From: Ruminococcus sp.
GTDB lineage: Bacteria > Bacillota > Clostridia > Oscillospirales > Acutalibacteraceae
Assembly (NCBI GenBank): GCA_022510985.1
Contig: JAFLSL010000055.1
Span: 1 to 6,958, forward strand
Length of the DNA stretch: 6,958 nt
Direction: 5' to 3'
Position 1 is the first letter of the stretch, and each line of letters opens with the position of its first letter. Positions 1-5,335 of this stretch are shown piece after piece. The notes under the pieces were generated by a model. It did not search any database and was not told the DNA's origin. It worked only from the letters and a program-made list of their open reading frames with translations. Made by a program: the position numbers and the translations under genes.

Positions 1-1484
1 TTAATTTTGCATTTCTTTTGTCTGTTATTTTTGATTGCTGTAATTGTACAACTTCCTTTTTTCAGTGCCTTTACCCTACCCTTTGAGCTTACCTTTGCGA
101 TTTTGGGATTTGAGCTTTTGTAGGTTGTTTTTCCGTTTCCGTAATAAACCTTAAGATTAAAAGACTTTTTTATTTTAAGTGTTTTTGAACTATAGCGGAT
201 AAACGGTAAAACAGTTACTTTATTTTTTGATGGAACAGAAATAACACGGCTTACGTTTGATTTTGTCATATCGGCATTTCTTTTAGTAGCATAAATTGAT
301 GAGCCGCTGCATTTTACACCGACAAAATTTTTGGAGATAAAACTCGGCAACGTTAAGAGTTTTTTGAGCTTTCCCGTTGAAAGCTTATATCGGTAAATTG
401 AACGCTTTGAATTAAAGTAAATATATCCGTCCTTTTCACAAAGATTGCAATAGGATTTCAGAAAACTTGCACCGTTGCTTTTTTTCCAGACATCTTTTAT
501 AACCTTAATCTTCTTTTTTGCGTTGTCGCTCTTTTTGATAAAAGCGGAGTAATATTTATTCTTGTAATTGTTATCAATGTAATAATAACAGCCGTTACTG
601 TATATAATCTGCGTTGTGATATTTCTAAAGAACGAGCCATTATATGTTGACGATGTGCATTTATAAGCGGAGCTATAGGATAAATCAGATTTATAACCCG
701 TATGCTCATTTGATTTATATGATTTAAGCTTTGTATCGTTTATGAGGAAAAATTTGTGGCGAACGTAACCTGTTAAATCAGGAATAGGGTCATCAGAAGT
801 CACATCGACGTGGTACCATTTTCCGCTTACTTTAACCATATTCCAACAATGAGCCTTGCTTTCGTTGTTGATAGTTTTACTATCTACACCAACAAGAGAT
901 AGAAGATGGCTGTAGGCTCTTGAATAGCCTTCACATATTCCCTTTCCGGAAACAATAACATTATAAGCCGTATATGATTTAAGTCCATCCTTTTTATACT
1001 TACAATTGGCAATAATTCTATCGTGAATTACGAGAGCCTTTTTCAAATCCGACCAAGATAAATCTACTCCGTCAATAAGCTTTTTTGAGGCTGAATTAAA
1101 TTTCTTTATACAGGAAGGAATTTTACTTTTCGCAAAAATATACTGCGGTGAAATTGTAGCTATTGTTCCTGTAGCTTTATCGAACTGATATGGAATGTAT
1201 GCCGAATCAACATAAAAAATATCGGGATTATCGAACAAAACAGAACGCATAATATAAATAATATCATCCTGAGGAACTTGAAAATCTTCAATATCAATTG
1301 TTGACTTAAGCTCTCTGAGTTTGCTTGCTATATACTCTTCAACTTCGCCGTAATACTCACTGACCTCAGGGATGAAGGGGTGAATAATCCCCTCTGAGGT
1401 TTCTGCCGAAGCACATAACGGCACGCATGAAATTGCCAGAGCAATAATCAGCAAAGCTGAAATTAAAGACTTATATATTTTCAT
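1..1484 (-). CDS. Exported transglutaminase-like protein with Big_2 Ig-like domain (3' end outside window)
   Basis: The reading frame is open for 494 codons from ATG at 1484 and leaves the window at base 1 without a stop; the TTA at 1-3 is out of frame. An AGGTG Shine-Dalgarno (1491-1495) supports the start. Residues 1-27 form a signal peptide: MKIYK, a hydrophobic core, then ASA before E28. Residues ~154-236 are a transglutaminase-core (papain-like) domain with a visible triad: C184 in GICEGYSRAY, H212 in KAHCWN and D227 in WYHVDVT. The middle (~245-415) is rich in Tyr, Ser and Lys; 352-371 (DGYIYF, then IYRYKLSTG) looks like one blade of a beta-propeller-like repeat. Residues ~420-494 match Big_2 (YKSSNPKIAKV near 455, then GRVKALKKGSCTITA). 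It is inferred to act outside the cell, as a peptidase or protein/peptidoglycan cross-linker; the substrate cannot be told. The domain calls are firm, the biochemical role is not. It diverges from cysK with no evident functional link. Confidence 0.85.
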   Translation of the reverse strand, partial: MKIYKSLISALLIIALAISCVPLCASAETSEGIIHPFIPEVSEYYGEVEEYIASKLRELKSTIDIEDFQVPQDDIIYIMRSVLFDNPDIFYVDSAYIPYQFDKATGTIATISPQYIFAKSKIPSCIKKFNSASKKLIDGVDLSWSDLKKALVIHDRIIANCKYKKDGLKSYTAYNVIVSGKGICEGYSRAYSHLLSLVGVDSKTINNESKAHCWNMVKVSGKWYHVDVTSDDPIPDLTGYVRHKFFLINDTKLKSYKSNEHTGYKSDLSYSSAYKCTSSTYNGSFFRNITTQIIYSNGCYYYIDNNYKNKYYSAFIKKSDNAKKKIKVIKDVWKKSNGASFLKSYCNLCEKDGYIYFNSKRSIYRYKLSTGKLKKLLTLPSFISKNFVGVKCSGSSIYATKRNADMTKSNVSRVISVPSKNKVTVLPFIRYSSKTLKIKKSFNLKVYYGNGKTTYKSSNPKIAKVSSKGRVKALKKGSCTITAIKNNRQKKCKI

Positions 1485-1490
1485 TTTAAT

Positions 1491-1530
1491 CACCTAACGA
1501 TATTATACATAAATAAAATTATTATTACAA
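1491..1530 (-). promoter_or_regulatory. Candidate promoter of the transglutaminase-like gene
   Basis: On the minus strand, TTGTAA (1530-1525) and TATAAT (1507-1502) are separated by 17 bases. The Shine-Dalgarno (1495-1491) lies at the predicted transcription start, which would make a very short leader. An alternative, TTGCAA (1553-1548) with TGTAAT (1529-1524) at 18 bases, would give a more usual leader. The choice between the two is uncertain. Confidence 0.45.
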
Positions 1531-1559
1531 ATGTTTTAAATTATTTTTTGCAAAAACTG

Positions 1560-1588
1560 TTGACAGACATATAATATAATGTTATAAT
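1560..1588 (+). promoter_or_regulatory. cysK promoter, consensus sigma-A type
   Basis: A perfect TTGACA (1560-1565) and a perfect TATAAT (1583-1588) are separated by exactly 17 bases. Transcription should begin near 1595, giving a leader of about 47 bases before the cysK ATG. Such a strong core promoter probably needs repression, and dyad-symmetric DNA does overlap its -10 box and start site. Confidence 0.85.
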
Positions 1589-1614
1589 ACCTATAAAATT
1601 AGTAGGATTACTAA
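1585..1614. promoter_or_regulatory. Candidate operator: two overlapping dyads at the cysK start site
   Basis: Two inverted repeats overlap. The first is CCTA-N9-TAGG (1590-1593, 1603-1606), with flanks TAATA on the left and ATTA on the right that extend the symmetry imperfectly. The second is TTAGTA-GGAT-TACTAA (1599-1614), with perfect 6-bp arms. Together they cover the -10 end and the first ~20 transcribed bases, where a bound protein would block transcription. AT-rich dyads with TAGG/CCTA half-sites resemble sites of CymR/IscR-type Rrf2 regulators. The Rrf2 gene at 2711-3151 is the inferred binder, but this is not proven by sequence. Confidence 0.55.
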
Positions 1615-1641
1615 GTATTAACAAAGAGGGAGAAATTTGTA

Positions 1642-2574
1642 ATGAAAATTTATGAGAGAATTACTGATTTAATCGGAAAAACACCTTTACTTGAACTTAA
1701 AAACTATGAAACAGCTAATAATTTGGACGCTAAAATTGTAGGAAAGCTTGAATATTTCAATCCCGCAGGAAGCGTTAAGGACAGAATTGCCAAGGCGATG
1801 ATTGACGAGGCTGAGGCAAAGGGTATTCTTAAAAAAGACGCTGTTATTATCGAACCAACAAGCGGAAACACAGGCATCGGGCTTGCGGCAGTTGCGGCAT
1901 CAAGAGGCTACAGAATTATTCTTACAATGCCTGAGACAATGAGCGTTGAACGTAGAAATCTTCTTAAAGCATACGGTGCCGAACTAGTGCTTACCGAAGG
2001 TGCTAAGGGTATGAAAGGTGCTATCAAAAAAGCCGAAGAGCTTGCCGATGAAATCCCGAACAGCTTTATTCCCAGCCAGTTTGAAAACCCTGCTAATCCT
2101 CAGACACATCTTTTGACAACAGGTCCCGAGATTTGGGAGGATACTGACGGCAAGGTTGATATCTTTGTTGCGGGCGTTGGAACAGGCGGTACTGTTTCAG
2201 GCGTCGGTAAATACTTAAAAAGTAAAAATCCTGACGTTAAAGTTGTTGCGGTTGAACCTGCTACCTCACCCGTACTTTCTAAGGGAACTCCGGGACCTCA
2301 TAAGATTCAGGGTATCGGTGCGGGATTTGTTCCCGACACACTTAACACGGAAGTTTATGACGAGATTATTACTGTAGAAAATGAAGAGGCATTTAAAACA
2401 GGAGGTACACTTGCTAAAAGCGAGGGTTTGCTCGTTGGTATTTCCTCGGGTGCGGCTGTATTTGCTGCAACACAGCTTGCTAAGCGTCCTGAGAACAAGG
2501 GTAAGACAATTGTAGCCCTTCTCCCTGATACAGGCGAGCGTTACCTCTCAACTCCTATGTTTTCAGATAATTAA
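1642..2574 (+). CDS. cysK: Cysteine synthase / O-acetylserine sulfhydrylase
   Basis: This 310-residue, full-length fold-type II PLP enzyme converts O-acetylserine and sulfide to cysteine and acetate in the cytoplasm. Visible motifs are the PLP lysine K46 in NPAGSVKDR, the substrate-binding loop TSGNTG (73-78), the conserved [12 protein letters not shown] (145-156), the phosphate-binding GTGGT (180-184), GIGAGFVP (224-231), the PLP-ring serine motif GISSGAA (266-272) and the C-terminal [19 protein letters not shown] Shine-Dalgarno (1626-1633) sits 8 bases before the ATG. There is no C-terminal CBS domain, so this is not a cystathionine beta-synthase-like fusion. The nearby cysE gene supplies its substrate, which favours CysK over other paralogues such as CysM. 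It has its own strong promoter with operator-like dyads and shares a terminator with the convergent Rrf2 gene. In Bacillus, CysK is also the co-repressor of CymR; such a second role here is possible but unproven. Confidence 0.96.
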   Translation: MKIYERITDLIGKTPLLELKNYETANNLDAKIVGKLEYFNPAGSVKDRIAKAMIDEAEAKGILKKDAVIIEPTSGNTGIGLAAVAASRGYRIILTMPETMSVERRNLLKAYGAELVLTEGAKGMKGAIKKAEELADEIPNSFIPSQFENPANPQTHLLTTGPEIWEDTDGKVDIFVAGVGTGGTVSGVGKYLKSKNPDVKVVAVEPATSPVLSKGTPGPHKIQGIGAGFVPDTLNTEVYDEIITVENEEAFKTGGTLAKSEGLLVGISSGAAVFAATQLAKRPENKGKTIVALLPDTGERYLSTPMFSDN

Positions 2575-2677
2575 TTTTTCCAAATCACAACGTGAATTTC
2601 CTATTTAGAATTCATATTCTCTAAACGTTTCTTCCTCTATATTATTATTTTGGATAAAATATACACGTTTAACGAAT

Positions 2678-2704
2678 AAAAAAGCCGGCATCTGCCGGCT
2701 TTTT
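2678..2704. terminator. Bidirectional terminator between cysK and the Rrf2 gene
   Basis: GCCGGC (2684-2689), loop ATCT, GCCGGC (2694-2699) is flanked by A6 on the left and T5 on the right. It can therefore end transcripts from both directions: cysK from the left and the Rrf2 gene from the right, whose stop codon is only 6 bases away. The 103 bases between the cysK stop and this hairpin hold nothing recognisable. Confidence 0.92.
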
Positions 2705-2710
2705 AGTTTA

Positions 2711-3151
2711 TTAGATAACATAATCATTAGCGTAGCTTTCGTACTTTTTGTCAAGAATATCCTGAATTGTAATTGAGTCAAGATATTCTGTAATAACCCT
2801 TTTAAGTCCCTGCCACACATAGAGTGTCATACATTCATCCCTGCGTTCACAGCGGATTTCGTTATCATCTTCGATACAATCCAAAGGAGAAAGCGAGCCT
2901 TCGGTAAGGCGGATTATCTCGCCCACCGTACATTTTTCGGGGGAAACGGCAAGTCGATACCCTCCCTGAAAGCCACGGTTGGTTTGCAAAATTCGGGATT
3001 TATTAAAAACAGGAACAATTTGCTCGTGGTATTTTTTGGAGATATTCTGACGTGCGGCAATATCTGTCAGAGCGATATATCCGTCATTTTTATGTTCCGC
3101 GAGATCAACAATCATACGGAGTGCATATCTTCCCTTTGTTGAAATTTTCAA
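2711..3151 (-). CDS. Rrf2-family transcriptional regulator, IscR-like with three cysteines
   Basis: This 146-residue winged-helix regulator fits the family's length. It opens with the family signature MKISTKGRYALRMIVDLA; the recognition-helix region is ISKKYHEQIV (37-46) and the wing is RGFQGGYRLA (59-68), then TVGEIIRLTEG. C92, C101 and C107 form C-X8-C-X5-C followed by YVW, the arrangement by which IscR/NsrR-type members bind an Fe-S cluster; a further C74 lies outside it. Start: TTG at 3151-3149 with GGAG 9 bases upstream; the nearest upstream ATG (3160-3158) is out of frame and hits a stop at once. Lying between cysK and cysE, it most likely controls cysteine supply, its own gene, or both, in response to Fe-S/redox or sulfur status. 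It could be a CymR functional analogue, but B. subtilis CymR lacks the cluster motif, so neither iscR nor cymR is assigned. Confidence 0.92.
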   Translation of the reverse strand: MKISTKGRYALRMIVDLAEHKNDGYIALTDIAARQNISKKYHEQIVPVFNKSRILQTNRGFQGGYRLAVSPEKCTVGEIIRLTEGSLSPLDCIEDDNEIRCERRDECMTLYVWQGLKRVITEYLDSITIQDILDKKYESYANDYVI

Positions 3152-3160
3152 TTATATCAT

Positions 3161-3164
3161 CTCC
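3161..3164 (-). promoter_or_regulatory. Ribosome binding site fixing the TTG start of the Rrf2 gene
   Basis: GGAG on the minus strand, 9 bases before TTG. It supports TTG over the internal ATG at codon 13, since only the TTG start preserves the complete Rrf2 N-terminal signature. Confidence 0.8.
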
Positions 3165-3174
3165 GATAAACTCA

Positions 3175-3186
3175 TATCTATAGATA
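3175..3186. promoter_or_regulatory. Candidate operator: 12-bp perfect palindrome at the Rrf2 gene start site
   Basis: TATCTATAGATA is a perfect palindrome that touches the -10 box of the Rrf2 promoter and its predicted start site. The half-site ATAGATA (3180-3186) recurs in the same direction at 3199-3205, 19 bases away, inside that promoter's -35/-10 spacer. This is a plausible autoregulatory site; the binder is inferred. Confidence 0.45.
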
Positions 3187-3214
3187 ATATAACACAAAAT
3201 AGATAGGTTTTCAA
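3186..3214 (-). promoter_or_regulatory. Promoter of the Rrf2 gene
   Basis: On the minus strand, TTGAAA (3214-3209) and TATATT (3191-3186) are separated by 17 bases. Predicted transcription starts near 3180, within the palindrome, leaving a leader of about 30 bases before the TTG start. It is back to back with the cysE promoter (3223-3251). Confidence 0.65.
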
Positions 3215-3222
3215 GATTTTTG

Positions 3223-3251
3223 TTGCGTTATCGGGAAAAGTCTTGTATAAT
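3223..3251 (+). promoter_or_regulatory. cysE promoter
   Basis: A perfect TATAAT (3246-3251) is preceded at 17 bases by TTGCGT (3223-3228), a weak -35 box keeping only TTG. Transcription should start near 3258, with a leader of about 22 bases. The promoter is weaker than that of cysK, which suits a low-abundance committed-step enzyme. Confidence 0.6.
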
Positions 3252-3266
3252 GTAACATATCACTTT

Positions 3267-3270
3267 GGAG
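3267..3270 (+). promoter_or_regulatory. Ribosome binding site fixing the cysE start
   Basis: GGAG lies 9 bases before the ATG at 3280. An in-frame TTG at 3265 overlaps this site, and an in-frame ATG at 3271 follows it directly, so both are rejected as starts. Confidence 0.8.
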
Positions 3271-3279
3271 ATGATATTT

Positions 3280-4185
3280 ATGGAAACCACAGATAAAAAA
3301 GTTGATATGATACTCGAAAGCTACAACAAATATGACCTGACAAACAGAATTGACAAGGATCATATTGTCAGCCGAGATACGCTTATTCTTCTGGTTAAAG
3401 AACTGAGAAAACTCCTCTTCCCCGGTTATTTTGACAACAAAAGGATTAAGAAGGATTATGTGAAATTTTTTATCGGCGAAAAGCTTGAGTATATCGAATA
3501 CACATTAAAAAAGCAGGTTGAACGTGCTTTAAACAATGATAATCAAAATGATGACAACATAAAAAAAGCTGAGGAAATTGTAGATAAGTTTATTGACAGA
3601 ATTCCCGTTATTCGCGAATATCTTTATACCGATATTCAGGCGGCATACAACGGCGACCCCGCGGCATACAGCACAGAGGAAATCATCTTCTGCTATCCCG
3701 GGGTATTTGCGGTGAGTGTTTACAGAATTGCTCACGAGCTTTGGCTTTTGGGCGTTCCGATGATACCGAGAATTATTTCCGAATACGCTCACAACCTGAC
3801 GGGTATTGATATCCACCCAGGAGCTACTATTGGAAAATACTTCTTTATTGACCACGGCACGGGTATTGTTATCGGCGAAACTACGGTTATCGGTAACAAC
3901 GTAAAGATTTATCAGGGCGTGACGCTCGGCGGTCTTTCGACACGTAAAGGTCAACAGCTCAAGGGCGTTAAACGTCATCCTACAATTGGTGACAACGTTA
4001 CGATTTACTCGAACACGAGTATTCTGGGCGGCGAAACGGTTATCGGAAACAACGTCGTTGTCGGCGGTAACGCGTTTATTATTCAGTCAATCCCCGAGGG
4101 TATGAAGGTTAATATCAGAAACCCGCAGCTTGAATACAGCGTTGACAAAAAATACGAGAAGGACTTTTGGGATTTTTCAATATAG
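3280..4185 (+). CDS. cysE: Serine O-acetyltransferase, long clostridial form
   Basis: This 301-residue enzyme transfers acetyl from acetyl-CoA to serine, giving O-acetylserine, the committed step of cysteine synthesis. The N-terminal half (~1-165) is helical, including a charged Asn/Lys-rich stretch near 80-105. The C-terminal half is a left-handed beta-helix of hexapeptide repeats. Active-site residues by comparison with E. coli CysE are D177 in GIDIHPG, H192 in IDHGTG and H233 in [15 protein letters not shown] and QGVTLGG are typical. [17 protein letters not shown] loop is longer than in the enterobacterial enzyme. The protein ends in DFWDFSI: the free C-terminal Ile matches the residue that inserts into CysK's active site in the cysteine synthase complex. 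It is transcribed divergently from the Rrf2 regulator, two genes from cysK, and ends at its own hairpin terminator. The alternative epsC naming reflects annotation usage rather than a different reaction. Confidence 0.95.
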   Translation: METTDKKVDMILESYNKYDLTNRIDKDHIVSRDTLILLVKELRKLLFPGYFDNKRIKKDYVKFFIGEKLEYIEYTLKKQVERALNNDNQNDDNIKKAEEIVDKFIDRIPVIREYLYTDIQAAYNGDPAAYSTEEIIFCYPGVFAVSVYRIAHELWLLGVPMIPRIISEYAHNLTGIDIHPGATIGKYFFIDHGTGIVIGETTVIGNNVKIYQGVTLGGLSTRKGQQLKGVKRHPTIGDNVTIYSNTSILGGETVIGNNVVVGGNAFIIQSIPEGMKVNIRNPQLEYSVDKKYEKDFWDFSI

Positions 4186-4190
4186 TTATT

Positions 4191-4223
4191 AAAAAGCGTA
4201 CACAAATTGTGTACGCTTTCATT
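4191..4223 (+). terminator. Terminator after cysE
   Basis: GCGTACAC (4196-4203), loop AAATT, GTGTACGC (4209-4216), extended by AAA/TTT pairs. The T tract after it is interrupted (TTTCATTTAT), so termination may be less efficient than at the cysK hairpin. The stop codon is 5 bases upstream. Confidence 0.8.
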
Positions 4224-4252
4224 TATCTATTACGCATATATACTAATAAAAT

Positions 4253-4282
4253 ACCGCTTGGCGTAAAAAAATTACCGATTAG
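4253..4282 (+). promoter_or_regulatory. Tandem LytTR-type binding sites upstream of the LytTR operon
   Basis: Two direct repeats, ACCGCTTGG (4253-4261) and ACCGATTAG (4274-4282), start 21 bases apart, two helical turns. Each matches 8 of 9 positions of the published LytTR consensus [TA][AC][CA]GTTN[AG][TG]. Similarity extends to TACCGNTTNGCNT in both. They lie about 45-75 bases upstream of the predicted start of the LytTR gene, directly upstream of a weak -35 region, which suits activation. The inferred binder is the LytTR protein encoded just downstream. Confidence 0.65.
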
Positions 4283-4314
4283 CTTGAATTACAACATTTT
4301 TTATTTTTTAGTGT

Positions 4315-4326
4315 TATAATTATAAT
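4315..4326 (+). promoter_or_regulatory. -10 region of the LytTR-DUF3021 operon promoter (duplicated TATAAT)
   Basis: TATAAT occurs twice back to back (4315-4320, 4321-4326). The first is the better placed; the second abuts the Shine-Dalgarno. No good -35 box lies 16-18 bases upstream (4291-4298 reads ACAACATT). A poor -35 with a perfect -10 fits an activator-dependent promoter. Even with the first -10, the leader would be under 20 bases. Confidence 0.55.
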
Positions 4327-4328
4327 CG

Positions 4329-4338
4329 AAGGAGGTGA
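4329..4338 (+). promoter_or_regulatory. Strong ribosome binding site fixing the TTG start of the LytTR gene
   Basis: AAGGAGGTGA is a perfect anti-16S match. The TTG at 4344 lies at normal spacing. The in-frame GTG at 4335 is inside the site itself and is therefore not used. Confidence 0.85.
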
Positions 4339-4343
4339 GTTGC

Positions 4344-4781
4344 TTGAAATTCGATTTACAGGTTAACTCAAAAGCAGAGGAAAGTGTGAGTGCAACATTA
4401 CATAGGCATTGTGAATTTGCGGACAGATTAGAAGAGATGGTTATGGAATATAACGGCTGTGAGACAGTAACAGTTTACACAGAGGACGACATAGCAGTTT
4501 TAAAATTTTCTGATATTGAATGTATTACCGTTATCGATTCAAAAACCTTTGCAATTGATAAAAACGGTGAAAGCTATAGACTTAAGAAGAGGCTTTATGA
4601 AATAGAAGAAATTCTTCCATCTTCATTTATCAAAATTAATAAGTCATCAATCGCTAACAGAAACAGCATTAAAAAGTTTTCGGCGGCATTTTCAGGCTCT
4701 GTAGACGTGATATTTAAAAGCGGATACACGGATTATGTATCAAGAAGATGTTTTGCACAGATAAAAAAGGAGTTGAAATAA
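4344..4781 (+). CDS. LytTR-domain DNA-binding regulator without receiver domain
   Basis: From TTG at 4344 this gives a 145-residue cytoplasmic protein. Residues ~45-145 form a LytTR domain: KFSDIECITVIDSK (54-67, the 'I.yie' strand), LKKRLYEIEEILP (80-92), the hallmark FIKINKSSIANRNSI (95-109), then the terminal VIFKSGYTDYVSRRC. The first ~40 residues are acidic/helical and contain no phosphoacceptor or receiver domain, so control by a histidine kinase is unlikely. The DUF3021 membrane protein gene follows after one base with its Shine-Dalgarno inside this gene, indicating translational coupling. Such LytTR/membrane-protein pairs include streptococcal HdrRM and BrsRM, where the membrane protein restrains the regulator. 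LytTR-like repeats at 4253-4282 suggest autoregulation. Other targets are unknown, and no gene name is warranted. Confidence 0.9.
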   Translation: MKFDLQVNSKAEESVSATLHRHCEFADRLEEMVMEYNGCETVTVYTEDDIAVLKFSDIECITVIDSKTFAIDKNGESYRLKKRLYEIEEILPSSFIKINKSSIANRNSIKKFSAAFSGSVDVIFKSGYTDYVSRRCFAQIKKELK

Positions 4782-4782
4782 G

Positions 4783-5202
4783 ATGAAAAAATTCGTATTT
4801 GAATTTATGCACAGAGGACTTTTAGCATCAGTCGGCGGTCCGATTGTTCTTGCAATTGTTTACGGAATATTAAGCCTTAACGGAGTTGTGGATACACTTT
4901 CCGTAGCTGAGGTTGTAAAGGGTATACTCACATCTGCCCTACTCGCTTTTGTTGCGGGCGGAATTACCGCTGTTTACAACATAGATAAGCTACAAGCGGC
5001 TCCCGCAACATTGATTCATTGCTTTGTACTTTATCTTGATTACATTTTAATATATCTTCTAAACGGTTGGATTGAATATAGTGTTCAGGTAATAGTTATC
5101 TTTACATCTATTTTCTTCGCAGGTTTTGCTTTAATTTGGACGATAATTTATTTATCAACAAAAAAACAGATAAAAAACCTTAACAGCAACCTCTCAAAAT
5201 AA
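4783..5202 (+). CDS. DUF3021 family four-helix membrane protein, partner of the LytTR regulator
   Basis: This is a 139-residue integral membrane protein with four predicted helices at roughly 12-32, 45-65, 75-94 and 100-124, and a basic tail (TKKQIKNLNSNLSK) expected in the cytoplasm. H79 in TLIHCFVLYLDY lies at the start of helix 3, where DUF3021 proteins typically carry a conserved His. Length and topology match the family. ATG at 4783 follows the LytTR stop by one base; AAGGAG (4767-4772) within that gene is its ribosome binding site. Family members are nearly always found beside a LytTR gene and, where studied, act as membrane-bound antagonists of it. The signal sensed is unknown. The family call rests on topology, size and the LytTR neighbour rather than a profile search, and no enzymatic motif is visible. 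Confidence 0.85.
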   Translation: MKKFVFEFMHRGLLASVGGPIVLAIVYGILSLNGVVDTLSVAEVVKGILTSALLAFVAGGITAVYNIDKLQAAPATLIHCFVLYLDYILIYLLNGWIEYSVQVIVIFTSIFFAGFALIWTIIYLSTKKQIKNLNSNLSK

Positions 5203-5225
5203 TTGCTTATACCTTATAAGTTTTT

Positions 5226-5256
5226 GACCCCTTGAAACATCAAGGGATCATTTTTA
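5226..5256 (+). terminator. Terminator after the LytTR-DUF3021 operon
   Basis: CCCTTGA (5229-5235), loop AACA, TCAAGGG (5240-5246), with outer GA/TC pairs after one mismatch, then T5 (5251-5255). It ends the plus-strand operon about 25 bases after the DUF3021 stop codon. Confidence 0.88.
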
Positions 5257-5281
5257 GTAACAACTATTAATCAAAGCAACA

Positions 5282-5313
5282 TAAAAATACGGCTCGGATT
5301 ACTCCGAGCCTTT
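5282..5313 (-). terminator. Terminator after the pyruvate phosphate dikinase gene
   Basis: On the minus strand GGCTCGGA (5310-5303), loop GTAA, TCCGAGCC (5298-5291) is followed by a T-rich run (TATTTTTAT, 5289-5281). The stop codon lies 22 bases upstream. With 5226-5256 it insulates two convergent units. Confidence 0.88.
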
Positions 5314-5335
5314 GAGGTTTATTCTATTTATCTAA

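Noticed and set aside
1..3. TTA at the left edge as the stop codon of the transglutaminase-like gene
   Set aside because: It is out of frame with the gene; only two bases of the next codon are visible, so the gene is incomplete here.
497..709. 70-codon minus-strand frame inside the transglutaminase-like gene
   Set aside because: Out-of-frame shadow; the main frame is continuous from 1484 to the window edge with conserved motifs.
1416..1430. Lipoprotein signal at C20 (LAISC) of the transglutaminase-like protein
   Set aside because: The residues before C20 fit a lipobox poorly, and a good signal peptidase I site (ASA before E28) follows a few residues later.
1595..1641. T-box or S-box riboswitch in the cysK leader
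   Set aside because: The predicted leader is only about 47 bases, with no terminator/antiterminator pair and no T-box sequence; operator control is the simpler reading.
2605..2820. 71-codon minus-strand frame across the cysK/Rrf2 terminator
   Set aside because: It overlaps the end of the Rrf2 gene out of frame and reads through a strong bidirectional hairpin.
3529..3978. 149-codon minus-strand open frame inside cysE
   Set aside because: Antisense shadow over the hexapeptide-repeat region; no domain, no plausible start site.
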